A stretch of 38,004 nt of DNA from an uncultured Bacteroidales bacterium (GTDB lineage: Bacteria; Bacteroidota; Bacteroidia; Bacteroidales; UBA932). The stretch covers positions 1 to 38,004 of the forward strand of contig CAMJJO010000002.1 in the NCBI GenBank assembly GCA_946406095.1, read 5' to 3'. Below the pieces are notes generated by a model. That model was not told the origin of the DNA and did no database searches. It saw nothing but the letters and a program-made list of their open reading frames with translations. A program made the translations under genes and the position numbers. Positions 1 to 9,023 of the stretch are shown here, piece by piece. Positions within the stretch are counted from its first letter, which is position 1. Every line of letters starts with the position of its first letter.

Positions 1-178
1 GTCCATCCTTGGAGACAAAGCTTCCGGTGCCCATGAAATCGATGGCGACAACTGCTTTGGACATTGCCTGAATGGCGGGTTTTGCAGTATGGATCATCCA
101 CATTCCTTCATCTGCGAAGAGATTGGCGGAAAAACACAGGAAAGTGGAAACTAGAACGGCTCGGATTATTCTTTTCAT
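1..178 (-). CDS. S46 family peptidase (dipeptidyl peptidase 7/11-like), N-terminal fragment
   Basis: Only the first 59 codons lie inside the window; the gene continues past the left edge. The start is the ATG at 178-176. Residues 1-22 form a signal peptide (MKRIIRAV, then a hydrophobic stretch ending NLFA). The mature protein begins DEGMW, the hallmark N terminus of S46 exopeptidases, whose alpha-amino group of Asp/Glu lies near the active site. It continues to AVVAIDFMGTGSFVSKDG, which matches the strand just before the catalytic His of the trypsin-like fold (normally followed by NHHC). S46 enzymes are periplasmic or surface dipeptidyl peptidases that cut dipeptides from peptide N termini. 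The catalytic residues are off the edge, so activity cannot be judged. The gene diverges from a TonB receptor operon, with a Fur-like site between them. Family assignment rests on the N-terminal motif only. Confidence 0.75.
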   Translation of the reverse strand, partial: MKRIIRAVLVSTFLCFSANLFADEGMWMIHTAKPAIQAMSKAVVAIDFMGTGSFVSKDG

Positions 179-180
179 AA

Positions 181-206
181 TGCAATGATAATCATTAATT
201 ATGATT
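181..206. promoter_or_regulatory. Fur-like operator in a divergent intergene
   Basis: Positions 184-196 read AATGATAATCATT, a perfect 6-1-6 dyad. Aligned to the classical 19-bp Fur box (GATAATGATAATCATTATC), positions 184-197 match 14 consecutive bases. A third half-site, ATGATT at 201-206, forms a second inverted repeat with AATCAT at 190-195, as in the hexamer arrays typical of Fur sites. It lies 2-28 bp upstream of the S46 start codon and 12 bp upstream of the -33 element of the TonB receptor promoter. Binding by a Fur-family regulator is inferred; an AT-rich gap can produce partial matches by chance. Confidence 0.5.
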
Positions 207-217
207 TTTTGAGCGTT

Positions 218-251
218 TTTGCCCGTTTTTCTTTATTAATACATATATTTG
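218..251 (+). promoter_or_regulatory. Bacteroides-type promoter for the TonB/DUF4876/M16 operon
   Basis: A TTTG at 218-221 is followed after 22 bp by TATATTTG at 244-251, which fits the TAnnTTTG -7 element of the primary sigma factor of Bacteroidetes. The spacing is 1-2 bp longer than usual. A start site near 258 would leave a leader of about 15 nt before the ATG at 273. Confidence 0.55.
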
Positions 252-272
252 TGAGTAGTAGTTTATTCACCG

Positions 273-3200
273 ATGTTTCGCAAAACGACATTGATTCTGA
301 TCGGAATCTGCATGATCTGCTTCTGCGCGCACGCACAGAAGGGTTGCGTTTTTGCGGGAACGGTGCTGGATGAAACAGGTGCTCCGGTGGAATTTGCCAC
401 CGTGGTGCTGGAAAGGACGGAGCAGTGGGGCGTAGCGGACCTGAAAGGGCGTTTCAGCATAAACAACGTGCCGGCCGGCAAGAATACGGTCTCGATCTCC
501 TGCCTCGGATATGCCACCTGGACCAAGGAAATCCAGATCTCCAAAGACATAACCAATTTCAAGATATCCCTTAAAGCAGACAATCTGGCCCTGGAAGGAG
601 CAGTCGTCACGGCCCAGGAAGACGGAAACTCCGCCACCACCTCCCGCACCATCGACAAGACCGCCCTGGACCACGTGCAGCTGATGAATCTTTCGGACAT
701 CTCCCGCCTGCTGCCCGGAGGAGCTACGGCCAAGGACTCCCCCGCCCTCACCAACGAACAGCAGATCTTCCTCAGGGGGAACAGCGGAGAGAGCGGTAGC
801 GCTGCTTTCGGAACGGCCATAGAGGTGGATGGAGTGAGGATTTCCAGCAATGCATCCTTCACCAATTCCGACCTGAACGGGCGCACCGGAAGCGTTTCCG
901 GCAGCACCACCAACAACATCGCATCATCGAATATCGAATCTGTGGAGGTAATCACCGGCGTGCCTTCGGTCGAATACGGAGACATGACTTCCGGCGTGGT
1001 GAAGATCAACACCAGGAAGGGAAAGACTCCCTGGAGCGTCACCATGTCTACCAGCCCCAATACCAAGCAGATTTCCCTGAGCAAGGGATTCGGCCTCGGG
1101 GTTTCGTCCAAAGGCCAGCCCAAAGGAGTACTGAACGCCAGCATGGAGCACACGGTTTCCATTTCGGATCCCATGTCCCCCTACACTTCCTACGACAGGA
1201 ACGGCATCTCCCTCACCTACAGCAACCTCTTCTCGAAGGGGGCGCTGAAGGACACCCCCGTCAGACTGTCCGCGAGCCTTTCCGGAAACCTCGGAGGGCT
1301 GGACAACCAGGCCGACCCGGACAAGATGGTGGGCACCTTCCATACCAAGAAAGACAACGCCCTGCGTGGCAACTTCAGCGTAAACTGGCTGCTGAGCAAG
1401 AAATGGATCACCAATCTGGAGCTGAACGCATCCGCATCCTACGGCAACAAGCAGGACAGGGAGAAGGCATACTACGACAAGGCCACCACCACGACGGCCC
1501 TGCACGCCATCCAGAAAGGATATTACATGTCCACTCCCTACGACCCGAATAGCGACAATCCCGCGGTCCTGCTGGACAAGGGTGCGTTCTATAACGTAAT
1601 GCGCATCGACGACAGGCCCTTCAGTTCCAAGGTATCGCTCAAGGCCAACCAGGCCACGAGCCTGGGCAAGGTCAACAACAAGATAAAGGTCGGTACCGAC
1701 TGGACCGTCGACAAGAACTACGGCACCGGTGAAGGCACTGAGGAGCTTTCCACCGCCCCCACCTACAGGGAGTGGCGGTTCTGCGAGGTGCCTGCAATGC
1801 ACAACTTGGGCGCATACGCGGAAGACAATATGATGGTGCACATGGGCAAGGATGCCAGGCTGAACCTGATTGCAGGCCTGCGCGGCGATGCCACCGTCAT
1901 AAAGGGATCTGCCTACGGCACCACCACCAGCCTCTCGCCCCGCTTCAACGCGAAATACACCGCCTTCACCCCCAAGACCCGCAAGGACAGGTTCGTCAAG
2001 GAGCTTTCCGCACGCGCCAGCTGGGGAATTGCGGTCAAGCAGCCTTCCTTCTCGGTGCTCTTCCCCACTCCGAGCTATCTCGACATCGACGTATTCACCT
2101 CGACCGCCGATTCCAAGAACGTGATTTACAAGGCGATGTATGTAATGCCAAGGACCATCGAATACAATTCCGCGCTGCGCTGGCAGAGGAACCGCCAGGC
2201 GGAAATCGGCTTCGATATCAACCTCGGCGGCACCAAGGTATCGCTGGCGGCTTTCCGCAATGTCACGGTGGATGCATATAACAAGGGAACGAACTACGAT
2301 GTCTTCTCCTACAACCTCACCACCGCGGCTGCAGTGCAGGGCATAGACATCCCCGCAGATGACAGGATCTACGAGGTGAATCCCCTGGACGGAAGCATCA
2401 CGGTCAGTGACCGCACGGGCGCAAAACCCACGGTGGATGTGGCGAAGAACCAGGTAACGCGCTTTGTGGCAGGCTATTACGAGAAGAACGACGAGAGTCC
2501 CATCAAGCGCTACGGCCTGGAATGGGTGGTCGATTTCAAGCGCATCCGCGCCATCAACACCACCATACGCTGGGACGGCTCCTTCTACGGCTACAGGTCC
2601 GTCTACACCGACCTCACTCCCTACAATCCCACCTCCAAGAAGGATGGTTCCCTCTATAAATACATCGGATGGTATGTGGGCGGAATGAGCGGCAGCAACG
2701 GACAGGAGACCCGCTCGATAAAGACCAATATCACCATCACCACCCATATCCCCAAGGTGAGGATGATATTCTCCGCCAAGCTGGAGAGCAGCCTGATGCG
2801 TTATTCCAGGGCCCTCAGCGAGAAGGCGGACGGCTCGGCCCGCAGCTACGTGGTCTCCGACCCCACCGACTTCTCCAGCATTACCGACCAGTCCATCTAT
2901 GACGGCAAGTGCTACGCCGTGACCTATCCCGAGTATTACTCGGTGCAGGGAGATCCCACCCTCAGGCCCTTCAAGGAGGATTATCTGGCCGCAAAGAAAA
3001 ACAACGATACAGAACTGGTCGGCAATCTCAACGAACTGATATATACCAACACCACCTACCTGTACACCTACCTGAAAGACTGGATCAGTCCATATTTCAG
3101 CGCAAACATAAGCGTCACGAAGGAAATCGGGGACCTTGCTTCCATCTCCTTCTACGCCAACAACTTCTTCAACAACCTGGGCCAGGTTTATTCCACGAGG

Positions 3201-3275
3201 AGCGAGAACTGGACTTCCGTCTCTTCCTACATTCCCAGGTTCTATTACGGCTTGACATTAAGAATCAAATTTTAA
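273..3275 (+). CDS. TonB-dependent outer membrane receptor
   Basis: A 1000-residue protein with a signal peptide (residues 1-21, ending CAHAQ), then a carboxypeptidase-regulatory-like domain (about 25-110, VLDETGAPVEFATVVLE). A TonB plug follows (about 115-245, with FLRGNS, a DG-V segment and VEVITGVPSVEYGDMTSG). The rest is a roughly 750-residue beta-barrel ending in aromatic TLRIKF, as expected for BAM-dependent folding. It should import a ligand across the outer membrane using TonB energy. It lacks the SusC signature context: no SusD follows, and the next genes encode a DUF4876 lipoprotein and a DUF6850 barrel. The ATG at 273 is 22 bp after the -7 box and gives an intact signal peptide. 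Being first in an operon with a PqqL-like M16 protease and preceded by a Fur-like site, an iron-bearing or peptide ligand is plausible but unproven. Confidence 0.92.
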   Translation: MFRKTTLILIGICMICFCAHAQKGCVFAGTVLDETGAPVEFATVVLERTEQWGVADLKGRFSINNVPAGKNTVSISCLGYATWTKEIQISKDITNFKISLKADNLALEGAVVTAQEDGNSATTSRTIDKTALDHVQLMNLSDISRLLPGGATAKDSPALTNEQQIFLRGNSGESGSAAFGTAIEVDGVRISSNASFTNSDLNGRTGSVSGSTTNNIASSNIESVEVITGVPSVEYGDMTSGVVKINTRKGKTPWSVTMSTSPNTKQISLSKGFGLGVSSKGQPKGVLNASMEHTVSISDPMSPYTSYDRNGISLTYSNLFSKGALKDTPVRLSASLSGNLGGLDNQADPDKMVGTFHTKKDNALRGNFSVNWLLSKKWITNLELNASASYGNKQDREKAYYDKATTTTALHAIQKGYYMSTPYDPNSDNPAVLLDKGAFYNVMRIDDRPFSSKVSLKANQATSLGKVNNKIKVGTDWTVDKNYGTGEGTEELSTAPTYREWRFCEVPAMHNLGAYAEDNMMVHMGKDARLNLIAGLRGDATVIKGSAYGTTTSLSPRFNAKYTAFTPKTRKDRFVKELSARASWGIAVKQPSFSVLFPTPSYLDIDVFTSTADSKNVIYKAMYVMPRTIEYNSALRWQRNRQAEIGFDINLGGTKVSLAAFRNVTVDAYNKGTNYDVFSYNLTTAAAVQGIDIPADDRIYEVNPLDGSITVSDRTGAKPTVDVAKNQVTRFVAGYYEKNDESPIKRYGLEWVVDFKRIRAINTTIRWDGSFYGYRSVYTDLTPYNPTSKKDGSLYKYIGWYVGGMSGSNGQETRSIKTNITITTHIPKVRMIFSAKLESSLMRYSRALSEKADGSARSYVVSDPTDFSSITDQSIYDGKCYAVTYPEYYSVQGDPTLRPFKEDYLAAKKNNDTELVGNLNELIYTNTTYLYTYLKDWISPYFSANISVTKEIGDLASISFYANNFFNNLGQVYSTRSENWTSVSSYIPRFYYGLTLRIKF

Positions 3276-3293
3276 CACCAAATCATCAGTATT

Positions 3294-4607
3294 ATGAAAA
3301 AGATTTTGAGCATCTTCTCAATTGCTGCACTGCTCTTCGCTGCAGCATCCTGCAATGAGAACAAGGAACCCAAGGCGGTGGAAATCACCGTCCAGCTCAC
3401 CAGCGACAACGCGGCTCTCGCAGTCGAAGGCATTCCCGTAGAACTCGTGGAGGCCTCCGGCGCTGCCACCTACACCGAGAATACCGACGCCAGCGGCTGC
3501 GCCATCTTCAAGGTGCCCGCAGGCAGCTATTCCGCCTCCGTGGCTTACAAGACCGTCGCCGACGGTGAGAAACTGGTTTACAGCGGTTCCGTCAACGTGG
3601 TAGTCGACGGCGCTGCCGCCGAGCCTTTCATGCTCGCCCTCAACAAGGTCACGAGCCCCCAGATCATCATCAAGGAACTGTATTGCACCGGCTGCCCCAA
3701 GAACACCACCGGCAACTACACAGACGACGCCTACATCATCCTCTACAACAACTCCGATGTGGAAGCAGATGCCAGCGACATCGTCATCTCCCTGGTCCAG
3801 CCCGGTAACGGCCACGCCACCAACAAGTATTATGTCGACGACAAGCTCCTCTATGAGAACGAGAACTGGATCCTTGCCTACAGCGCCATCTGGTGGTTCA
3901 AGGAGCAGGTCAAGATTCCTGCATATTCCCAGATCGTCATCGCCATCTTCGGCGGCATCGACCACACCCAAACAGTCACCGCATCGGTCGACCTGAGCGA
4001 TCCCAACTACTACTGGATGTCCAACACCGACATCAGCACCACCTTCAAGGCCGCTAAGTACAGTGTCTCCAACAACATCCCCACGAGCCACTACATGACC
4101 ACCTATCCCGTATCCGCCGGTACCGCATGGGTCCTTTCCAACAACTCCCCCGCCCTTTACATCGGCAAGATGGACAAGGCAGCCGCAGAGGCTCTCAGCA
4201 AGGATACCGAGAACTACGAGAAGACTTCCCTCACCAACGCCAAGTTCCCCAAGGCCAATGTTACCGACTGTGTGGAGGTCTGGTCTGCAGCCAACATCGA
4301 GAAGAGCAAGGTCCGCTTCCCCGCTTCCCTCAACACAGGTCATGTGGATATCACCAACAACCTCGGCCACTCCGTCTATCGTAATGTTGATAAGGAAGCC
4401 ACCGAGGCTCTGGCCGAGAACGCCGGCAAGATCGTTTACAACTACGCAGGAGGCACCTTTGACGCTACCACCAATACAGGCTCCACCGATCCTTCGGGCA
4501 TCGATGCCGAGGCTTCCATCGCCGCCGGTGCACACATCGTCTACAAAGACACCAACGATTCCGGCAAGGACTTCCACGAAAGGACCAAGGCTTCCATCAA
4601 GAAGTAA
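3294..4607 (+). CDS. DUF4876 family surface-type lipoprotein
   Basis: A 437-residue protein with a lipoprotein signal peptide; the lipobox AASC places the lipidated Cys at residue 20. Next comes a repeat-like regulatory domain (about 30-110, with GIPVELVEASGAATYTEN and FKVPAGSYSASV). A larger domain begins at IIIKELYCTGCPKN and includes DDAYIILYNNSDVEADASD, typical of DUF4876 and reminiscent of lamin-tail-like beta folds. The two cysteines in CTGC could form a disulfide. It starts 18 bp after the TonB receptor stop. In Bacteroidetes such lipoproteins commonly partner the adjacent receptor as a ligand-capturing subunit on the cell surface; that role is inferred here. The acidic/lysine residues just after the Cys are compatible with surface export but do not prove it. 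Family recognition is from memory of sequence features and gene order. Confidence 0.8.
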   Translation: MKKILSIFSIAALLFAAASCNENKEPKAVEITVQLTSDNAALAVEGIPVELVEASGAATYTENTDASGCAIFKVPAGSYSASVAYKTVADGEKLVYSGSVNVVVDGAAAEPFMLALNKVTSPQIIIKELYCTGCPKNTTGNYTDDAYIILYNNSDVEADASDIVISLVQPGNGHATNKYYVDDKLLYENENWILAYSAIWWFKEQVKIPAYSQIVIAIFGGIDHTQTVTASVDLSDPNYYWMSNTDISTTFKAAKYSVSNNIPTSHYMTTYPVSAGTAWVLSNNSPALYIGKMDKAAAEALSKDTENYEKTSLTNAKFPKANVTDCVEVWSAANIEKSKVRFPASLNTGHVDITNNLGHSVYRNVDKEATEALAENAGKIVYNYAGGTFDATTNTGSTDPSGIDAEASIAAGAHIVYKDTNDSGKDFHERTKASIKK

Positions 4608-4612
4608 TTCCC

Positions 4613-6196
4613 ATGAAGTTCAGCCTGAAGGCAATATTCGCAGTTCTATGTCTCTGTTCCGCGGTTTCCGCCGCGGGACAGGGGGAACTGCGTAATTTCC
4701 GGTTCACGGTTGAGGCGAATCCAGGAATGGTATCGTCCAACCCGGCTTTCCTCGATGCGTGGAAAGGGAAAATGTCGATGGCGGAACTCTCTTTCGAAAA
4801 AGAAAACGGGGAACTCAAGGCCCTGAACGAATCGGCCGACAGCTGGACTCTCACCGCGCTCACCGAATCGTATTACCGCGTCTCCGACAAGTTAGACTTC
4901 CACGGCCTGCTTTCCTGGTCGGACTTCCAGGGCAAAGGCATGGGAGGACAGATCCTGCTGGATCCTTCCTACAACCCCGTCAACTTCCTCGAGAATACCG
5001 AATCTACCCTCGGCACCAAGAAAAAAGAGCTTTACACCCTTTCCGGAGGCATATCCTACGAGGTCAACGACCGTCTCTCCGTTGGATTCTCTTCCTTCTA
5101 TCAGGCCGGGGATATGAACAAAATCAAGGATCCCCGTTTCAGCAACATCTGGATGGACCTGGACCTGGATGCCGGCGTGCGCTACGTGGTGTCCGACTTC
5201 CTTTCGCTCGGTGCATCGCTGAAGTGGAGGAACACTCTCGAACAGGTGAAGGGGCAGATTTCCGGGGCTACTGGCAAACAATACTTCATAGACACCGACA
5301 AGGGCGGCTTCTTCGGCACTGTGGCCGAGCTTTCCGGAGACTATAATTATATCTCCGAGAGCAATGCACGCCCCATGAACAACAACTGGTACGGGGGCGC
5401 CATCCAGGCCGGCATAAGGGATGTATACTGCGGAGAACTCAGCTTCCTGGTGCGAAACGGCTACTTCGGCAGGAAAGCATCCGCCTCCGCGACCTATTTC
5501 GAATTCTCCGGAATGCAGCTGGGCTACGACGGAGCCCTTGACATCCCCTCCGGAAAGAATCTCCACCACGCCGTGTTGCACGCCGCATACGGCACCCTCT
5601 CGAACGACGAGAACATCATCAAATACAACACGCCCCCCGGCGGCAATACGGTTGTCGTCTACGGCGGGCAGAACCATATCCTGGACAGGACCACCATAGA
5701 GGCCTCGGCAGATTACTGCTGGATACGCGGCGCCGCTTCGGGCAACCCCGACTTTGCAGCCGGCGCCAGGGCGGATTTTTGCTCGATGTCCCAGGAGACG
5801 GTGCTATATCCCTACTACCGCAGGCAGGGCTACAGCCACGTGGAGGCCGAACTCTATTCTCAGAAGAGTTTTTCCGCAGGGCGTATCTTCATCTGCATCG
5901 ATGCCGCGGTCTGCGGCTATGCCGGCTTCGGCACCAAGAAGGACGATGGCTCCTATGCCTCCAGTTCCTCCACTTCCCTGAAAAGTTTCGACAGCTATCT
6001 CGACAAGCATTTCGAGTTCGAGACCGCTCCGAGGGCAGGCGCCCGCCTCTCACTCAGTTTCATCCTCCCCATCAAGGGAGGCATAACCCCCTACATCAGC
6101 ATTTCCGACCGTTTCATCTCCCTCACCGGAGAGAATGAATATCTGGCCGGCAAGACACGTAATCTCGCAGCCGTAAAGCTTGGCTGCAACTTCTGA
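4613..6196 (+). CDS. DUF6850-type outer membrane beta-barrel protein
   Basis: A 527-residue protein with a signal peptide (about residues 1-23, ending SAAGQ). The body alternates short aromatic beta-strands with turns (for example LDFHGLLSWSDFQGKG and LSVGFSSFYQAG) and ends in KLGCNF with a terminal aromatic. This fits an outer membrane barrel. Order after a TonB receptor and DUF4876 lipoprotein matches the cluster in which I know DUF6850 proteins to occur. It starts 5 bp after the lipoprotein stop, so it is co-transcribed. The biochemical role is unknown; it could be an accessory pore or scaffold for the receptor-lipoprotein pair. No enzymatic motif is visible. Confidence 0.72.
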   Translation: MKFSLKAIFAVLCLCSAVSAAGQGELRNFRFTVEANPGMVSSNPAFLDAWKGKMSMAELSFEKENGELKALNESADSWTLTALTESYYRVSDKLDFHGLLSWSDFQGKGMGGQILLDPSYNPVNFLENTESTLGTKKKELYTLSGGISYEVNDRLSVGFSSFYQAGDMNKIKDPRFSNIWMDLDLDAGVRYVVSDFLSLGASLKWRNTLEQVKGQISGATGKQYFIDTDKGGFFGTVAELSGDYNYISESNARPMNNNWYGGAIQAGIRDVYCGELSFLVRNGYFGRKASASATYFEFSGMQLGYDGALDIPSGKNLHHAVLHAAYGTLSNDENIIKYNTPPGGNTVVVYGGQNHILDRTTIEASADYCWIRGAASGNPDFAAGARADFCSMSQETVLYPYYRRQGYSHVEAELYSQKSFSAGRIFICIDAAVCGYAGFGTKKDDGSYASSSSTSLKSFDSYLDKHFEFETAPRAGARLSLSFILPIKGGITPYISISDRFISLTGENEYLAGKTRNLAAVKLGCNF

Positions 6197-6209
6197 TAAC
6201 CGATTGACA

Positions 6210-9023
6210 ATGAACAAGACCTGTTGTATTCTGGCCGCCGCATTATTCGCCGCCCAGGCAGTTTTCGCACAAATCATCCCGGACGATCCGGAGTTCCGCA
6301 CCGGCAAACTTGCCAACGGCATGAGCTACTATCTCTGCCATAACGAGAAGCCGGAAGGCTGCGCGGAATTTTACATCGCGCACAACGTCGGAGCCCTCCA
6401 GGAAGAGGATAACCAGAACGGCCTGGCCCACTTCCTCGAGCATATGGCCTTCAACGGCACCCGCCACTACCCCGGCAAGGGTATTCTGGACTTTCTTGCT
6501 AAGGAAGGCGTCCGCTTCGGATACAACGTCAATGCATATACTTCCCGGACGGAGACCGTCTACAACCTCTCCAAGGTGCCTCTGGTGAGGGATTCTTTCG
6601 TGGACTCGGTGCTGATGGTGCTTCACGACTGGTCTTGCGACATCTCCTGCGAGCAGCAGGCTCTGGACGATGAGCGCGGAGTCATCAGCGAGGAATGGCG
6701 TTTCCGCAACGACCCCCGGAGCCGGATGGCCAACAAGCAGAGCGCACTCATCTACAAAGGCTCGAAATACGCCGACAGGGATGTGATCGGCACCCTCGAG
6801 GTGATCAACGGCTTCAAACGTCACGAGATTCTCGATTTCTACCACAAATGGTACCGCCCGGACCTGCAGGCCATCATAGTAGTGGGCGACTTCGATACCG
6901 CCAGGATGGAGGGCAGGATCAGGAAACTCTTCTCGGATATCCCTGCAGCCGTCAATCCGACTCCGAAAGAGTCATATATATCTCCTGTGCTGAGCGAGTA
7001 CATGTTTGCGGACATGACCGATCCGGAAATCAAATATCAGGCATACAAGGCCATCTACAAACAGCGTTTCACGGTCAGCGACCCGAAGGACGAGGCCTAC
7101 CATAAAGACTTCTTCTGCAGGCAGATAGTATCTTCGGTGCTGGCCGACAGACTGCGCAAACGCAGCAAGGAGAAGGGCGCCCCCGCCCAGAGCGCCACCA
7201 TGGTCACCAGCGTCTATCAGCCGGATCTATACGTGTCGCTGATCACCGTGGTTCCCAAGAAAAAGGACCGGCTGCTGGACTGCCTGGAATTCACCGAACT
7301 CGAGGTTCGCAGGATGCTGCAGCACGGCATCAGCGCCGACGAGCTTGAGGTGGCCAAGATAAACATAGCTTCCCGATTCCATCTCAACCAGGAAAGCTCC
7401 AGAGAAGATACCAAGAACGCCGAGATAGTGCCCATGGCCCTCGGCGCCTTCCTGCAAGGTGCCCCGCTGGTGCTTCCGGAGACCCTGAAAGAACTGCGAA
7501 AGGCCATTCTGGACGGCATCTCCCCGGAGGATATCGCCCCCTACCCTGCAATGATGCTCAGGGACTGCGAGAAGATCTATACCAACAGCTACAACAGCAA
7601 GGACGACGCAGGCATAGCCCCTTCTCCAGAGCAGATGAAAGCCGCTCTGGCAAAGGTGGATGCAGAGAGTGTGGATCCGGAGTTCCTCGATTATCCCGAG
7701 CTGGACCTGAAGCTCGACGTGAAGCCCGGGCGCATCGTAAAGACCGCTTCCGTCAAGGGGAAGGATATGGAGAAATGGACCCTTTCCAACGGCGTGCAGG
7801 TGTTCTACAAGCAGGCCGAAAAGGTGAAGAGCGGGCAGAGCCTCTACATGACGCTTCTCTTCGACACCGGCTACAGAGCTTATCAACAGGACAAGATCGA
7901 TGCCAGCAACTTTGCGATGGGTTACAACAAACGCAACGCCGGCTTCCGCAATTGCTCCAAGACTGAATTCCGCAATTATCCCGAGCTGAACGGCGTGAGC
8001 ATCATCATGAGCAATGTTCCTCAGGCGGGGCGTATCATGATCAGTTCCCGCGCAGACAAGGTAGAAACCGCTTTCAAATCCGCCTATCTCCAGCTCACCG
8101 AGCCCTATTTCGGCACCCAGAGGGACCTGGACCTCTACAAGGCCCAGCAACTCAAGAGCCTAGGCAAGAAGAAGAGCGCACGCAACCTCTACGACATCAA
8201 ATGCAGGGACATAGCCTACGGCAAACACCCTTGGCTCAACGAACTCGACAGCGCCGCAGTCAATGCCACCGACATGGCTTTGCTGGAAGATTCCTACAAA
8301 CGCATCTACGGCGATATCTCCCACATGAAACTGGTGCTCTGCAGCGACCTTCCCCGCGAGCAGATATCCACCCTCGTGGAGCAGTATATTGCTTCTCTGG
8401 ATACGTCCTACCCTTATGGCAAGGGCAAATATTTCCCCGTCAAGCCCGTAATCAAGGGCCACAGCACCATCATGGAAAAGAACAAGCCGGTGGCGGCCCC
8501 ATATACCGACATCAGTTGCAACTACTTCTACAAAGGCGGCAGATCGCTCAAGGAAAGGGCTGAACTGGACATTCTCGACTACATCCTTTCCGCCCGTTAT
8601 CTCGCCCTCATACGCGAGGAACGCGGAGGCGCGTACAGCGTGTCTTTCCGCACCGAGATCAACGAAGAAGCAGGGCTACCTTCACACTCTTACGTAGATT
8701 TCCGCACCCGTCCCGAACTCAGGGAGATGCTTCTCCAGGACGTGCAGGACGTGCTCGACAAGATGTGCAAGGAAGGGCCCACGGCCGAAGAGATGGACCT
8801 TGCAGTAAAGTATCTGGTAAAGCACAATGCAGAGAAAGAGGCTCTGGCTAAGCGTTCCCTCAGCACCCAGGAAGACCGTATGCTCTCCTACGTTCGCTGG
8901 GGCACTCCCTACGGCTACGATTATGAGGGCGTAGTGCGTTCGGTCAAAGCTTCCGACGTGCGCGCCATGGCCAGGCACATCGCTGCCGGAAATGCCTTCA
9001 TACAGGTGTATACCGAGGAATAA
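6210..9023 (+). CDS. M16 family zinc metalloprotease (PqqL/FusC-like, pitrilysin family)
   Basis: A 937-residue secreted protease with a signal peptide (about 1-20, ending AVFAQ). The inverted zinc motif HxxEH is intact as H74-F-L-E77-H78. The third ligand Glu is within DDERGVISEEWR about 75 residues on, and the following text (FGYNVNAYTSRTETVY) matches the E. coli PqqL type. A second, non-catalytic M16 half fills the C-terminal part, giving the usual length of about 930 residues. M16 enzymes enclose and cut peptides or small proteins in a closed chamber, here in the periplasm. The ATG at 6210 is preferred over upstream TTG codons because it begins the signal peptide. It follows the DUF6850 gene by 13 bp. 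FusC of Pectobacterium, an M16 protease encoded with a TonB receptor for ferredoxin, is the closest known analogy. Confidence 0.9.
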   Translation: MNKTCCILAAALFAAQAVFAQIIPDDPEFRTGKLANGMSYYLCHNEKPEGCAEFYIAHNVGALQEEDNQNGLAHFLEHMAFNGTRHYPGKGILDFLAKEGVRFGYNVNAYTSRTETVYNLSKVPLVRDSFVDSVLMVLHDWSCDISCEQQALDDERGVISEEWRFRNDPRSRMANKQSALIYKGSKYADRDVIGTLEVINGFKRHEILDFYHKWYRPDLQAIIVVGDFDTARMEGRIRKLFSDIPAAVNPTPKESYISPVLSEYMFADMTDPEIKYQAYKAIYKQRFTVSDPKDEAYHKDFFCRQIVSSVLADRLRKRSKEKGAPAQSATMVTSVYQPDLYVSLITVVPKKKDRLLDCLEFTELEVRRMLQHGISADELEVAKINIASRFHLNQESSREDTKNAEIVPMALGAFLQGAPLVLPETLKELRKAILDGISPEDIAPYPAMMLRDCEKIYTNSYNSKDDAGIAPSPEQMKAALAKVDAESVDPEFLDYPELDLKLDVKPGRIVKTASVKGKDMEKWTLSNGVQVFYKQAEKVKSGQSLYMTLLFDTGYRAYQQDKIDASNFAMGYNKRNAGFRNCSKTEFRNYPELNGVSIIMSNVPQAGRIMISSRADKVETAFKSAYLQLTEPYFGTQRDLDLYKAQQLKSLGKKKSARNLYDIKCRDIAYGKHPWLNELDSAAVNATDMALLEDSYKRIYGDISHMKLVLCSDLPREQISTLVEQYIASLDTSYPYGKGKYFPVKPVIKGHSTIMEKNKPVAAPYTDISCNYFYKGGRSLKERAELDILDYILSARYLALIREERGGAYSVSFRTEINEEAGLPSHSYVDFRTRPELREMLLQDVQDVLDKMCKEGPTAEEMDLAVKYLVKHNAEKEALAKRSLSTQEDRMLSYVRWGTPYGYDYEGVVRSVKASDVRAMARHIAAGNAFIQVYTEE

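Noticed and set aside
924-2747. A 607-codon minus-strand open frame under the first TonB receptor
   Set aside because: Gly/Val/His-rich sequence without motifs, a typical shadow of GC-rich coding DNA. The plus strand encodes the receptor.
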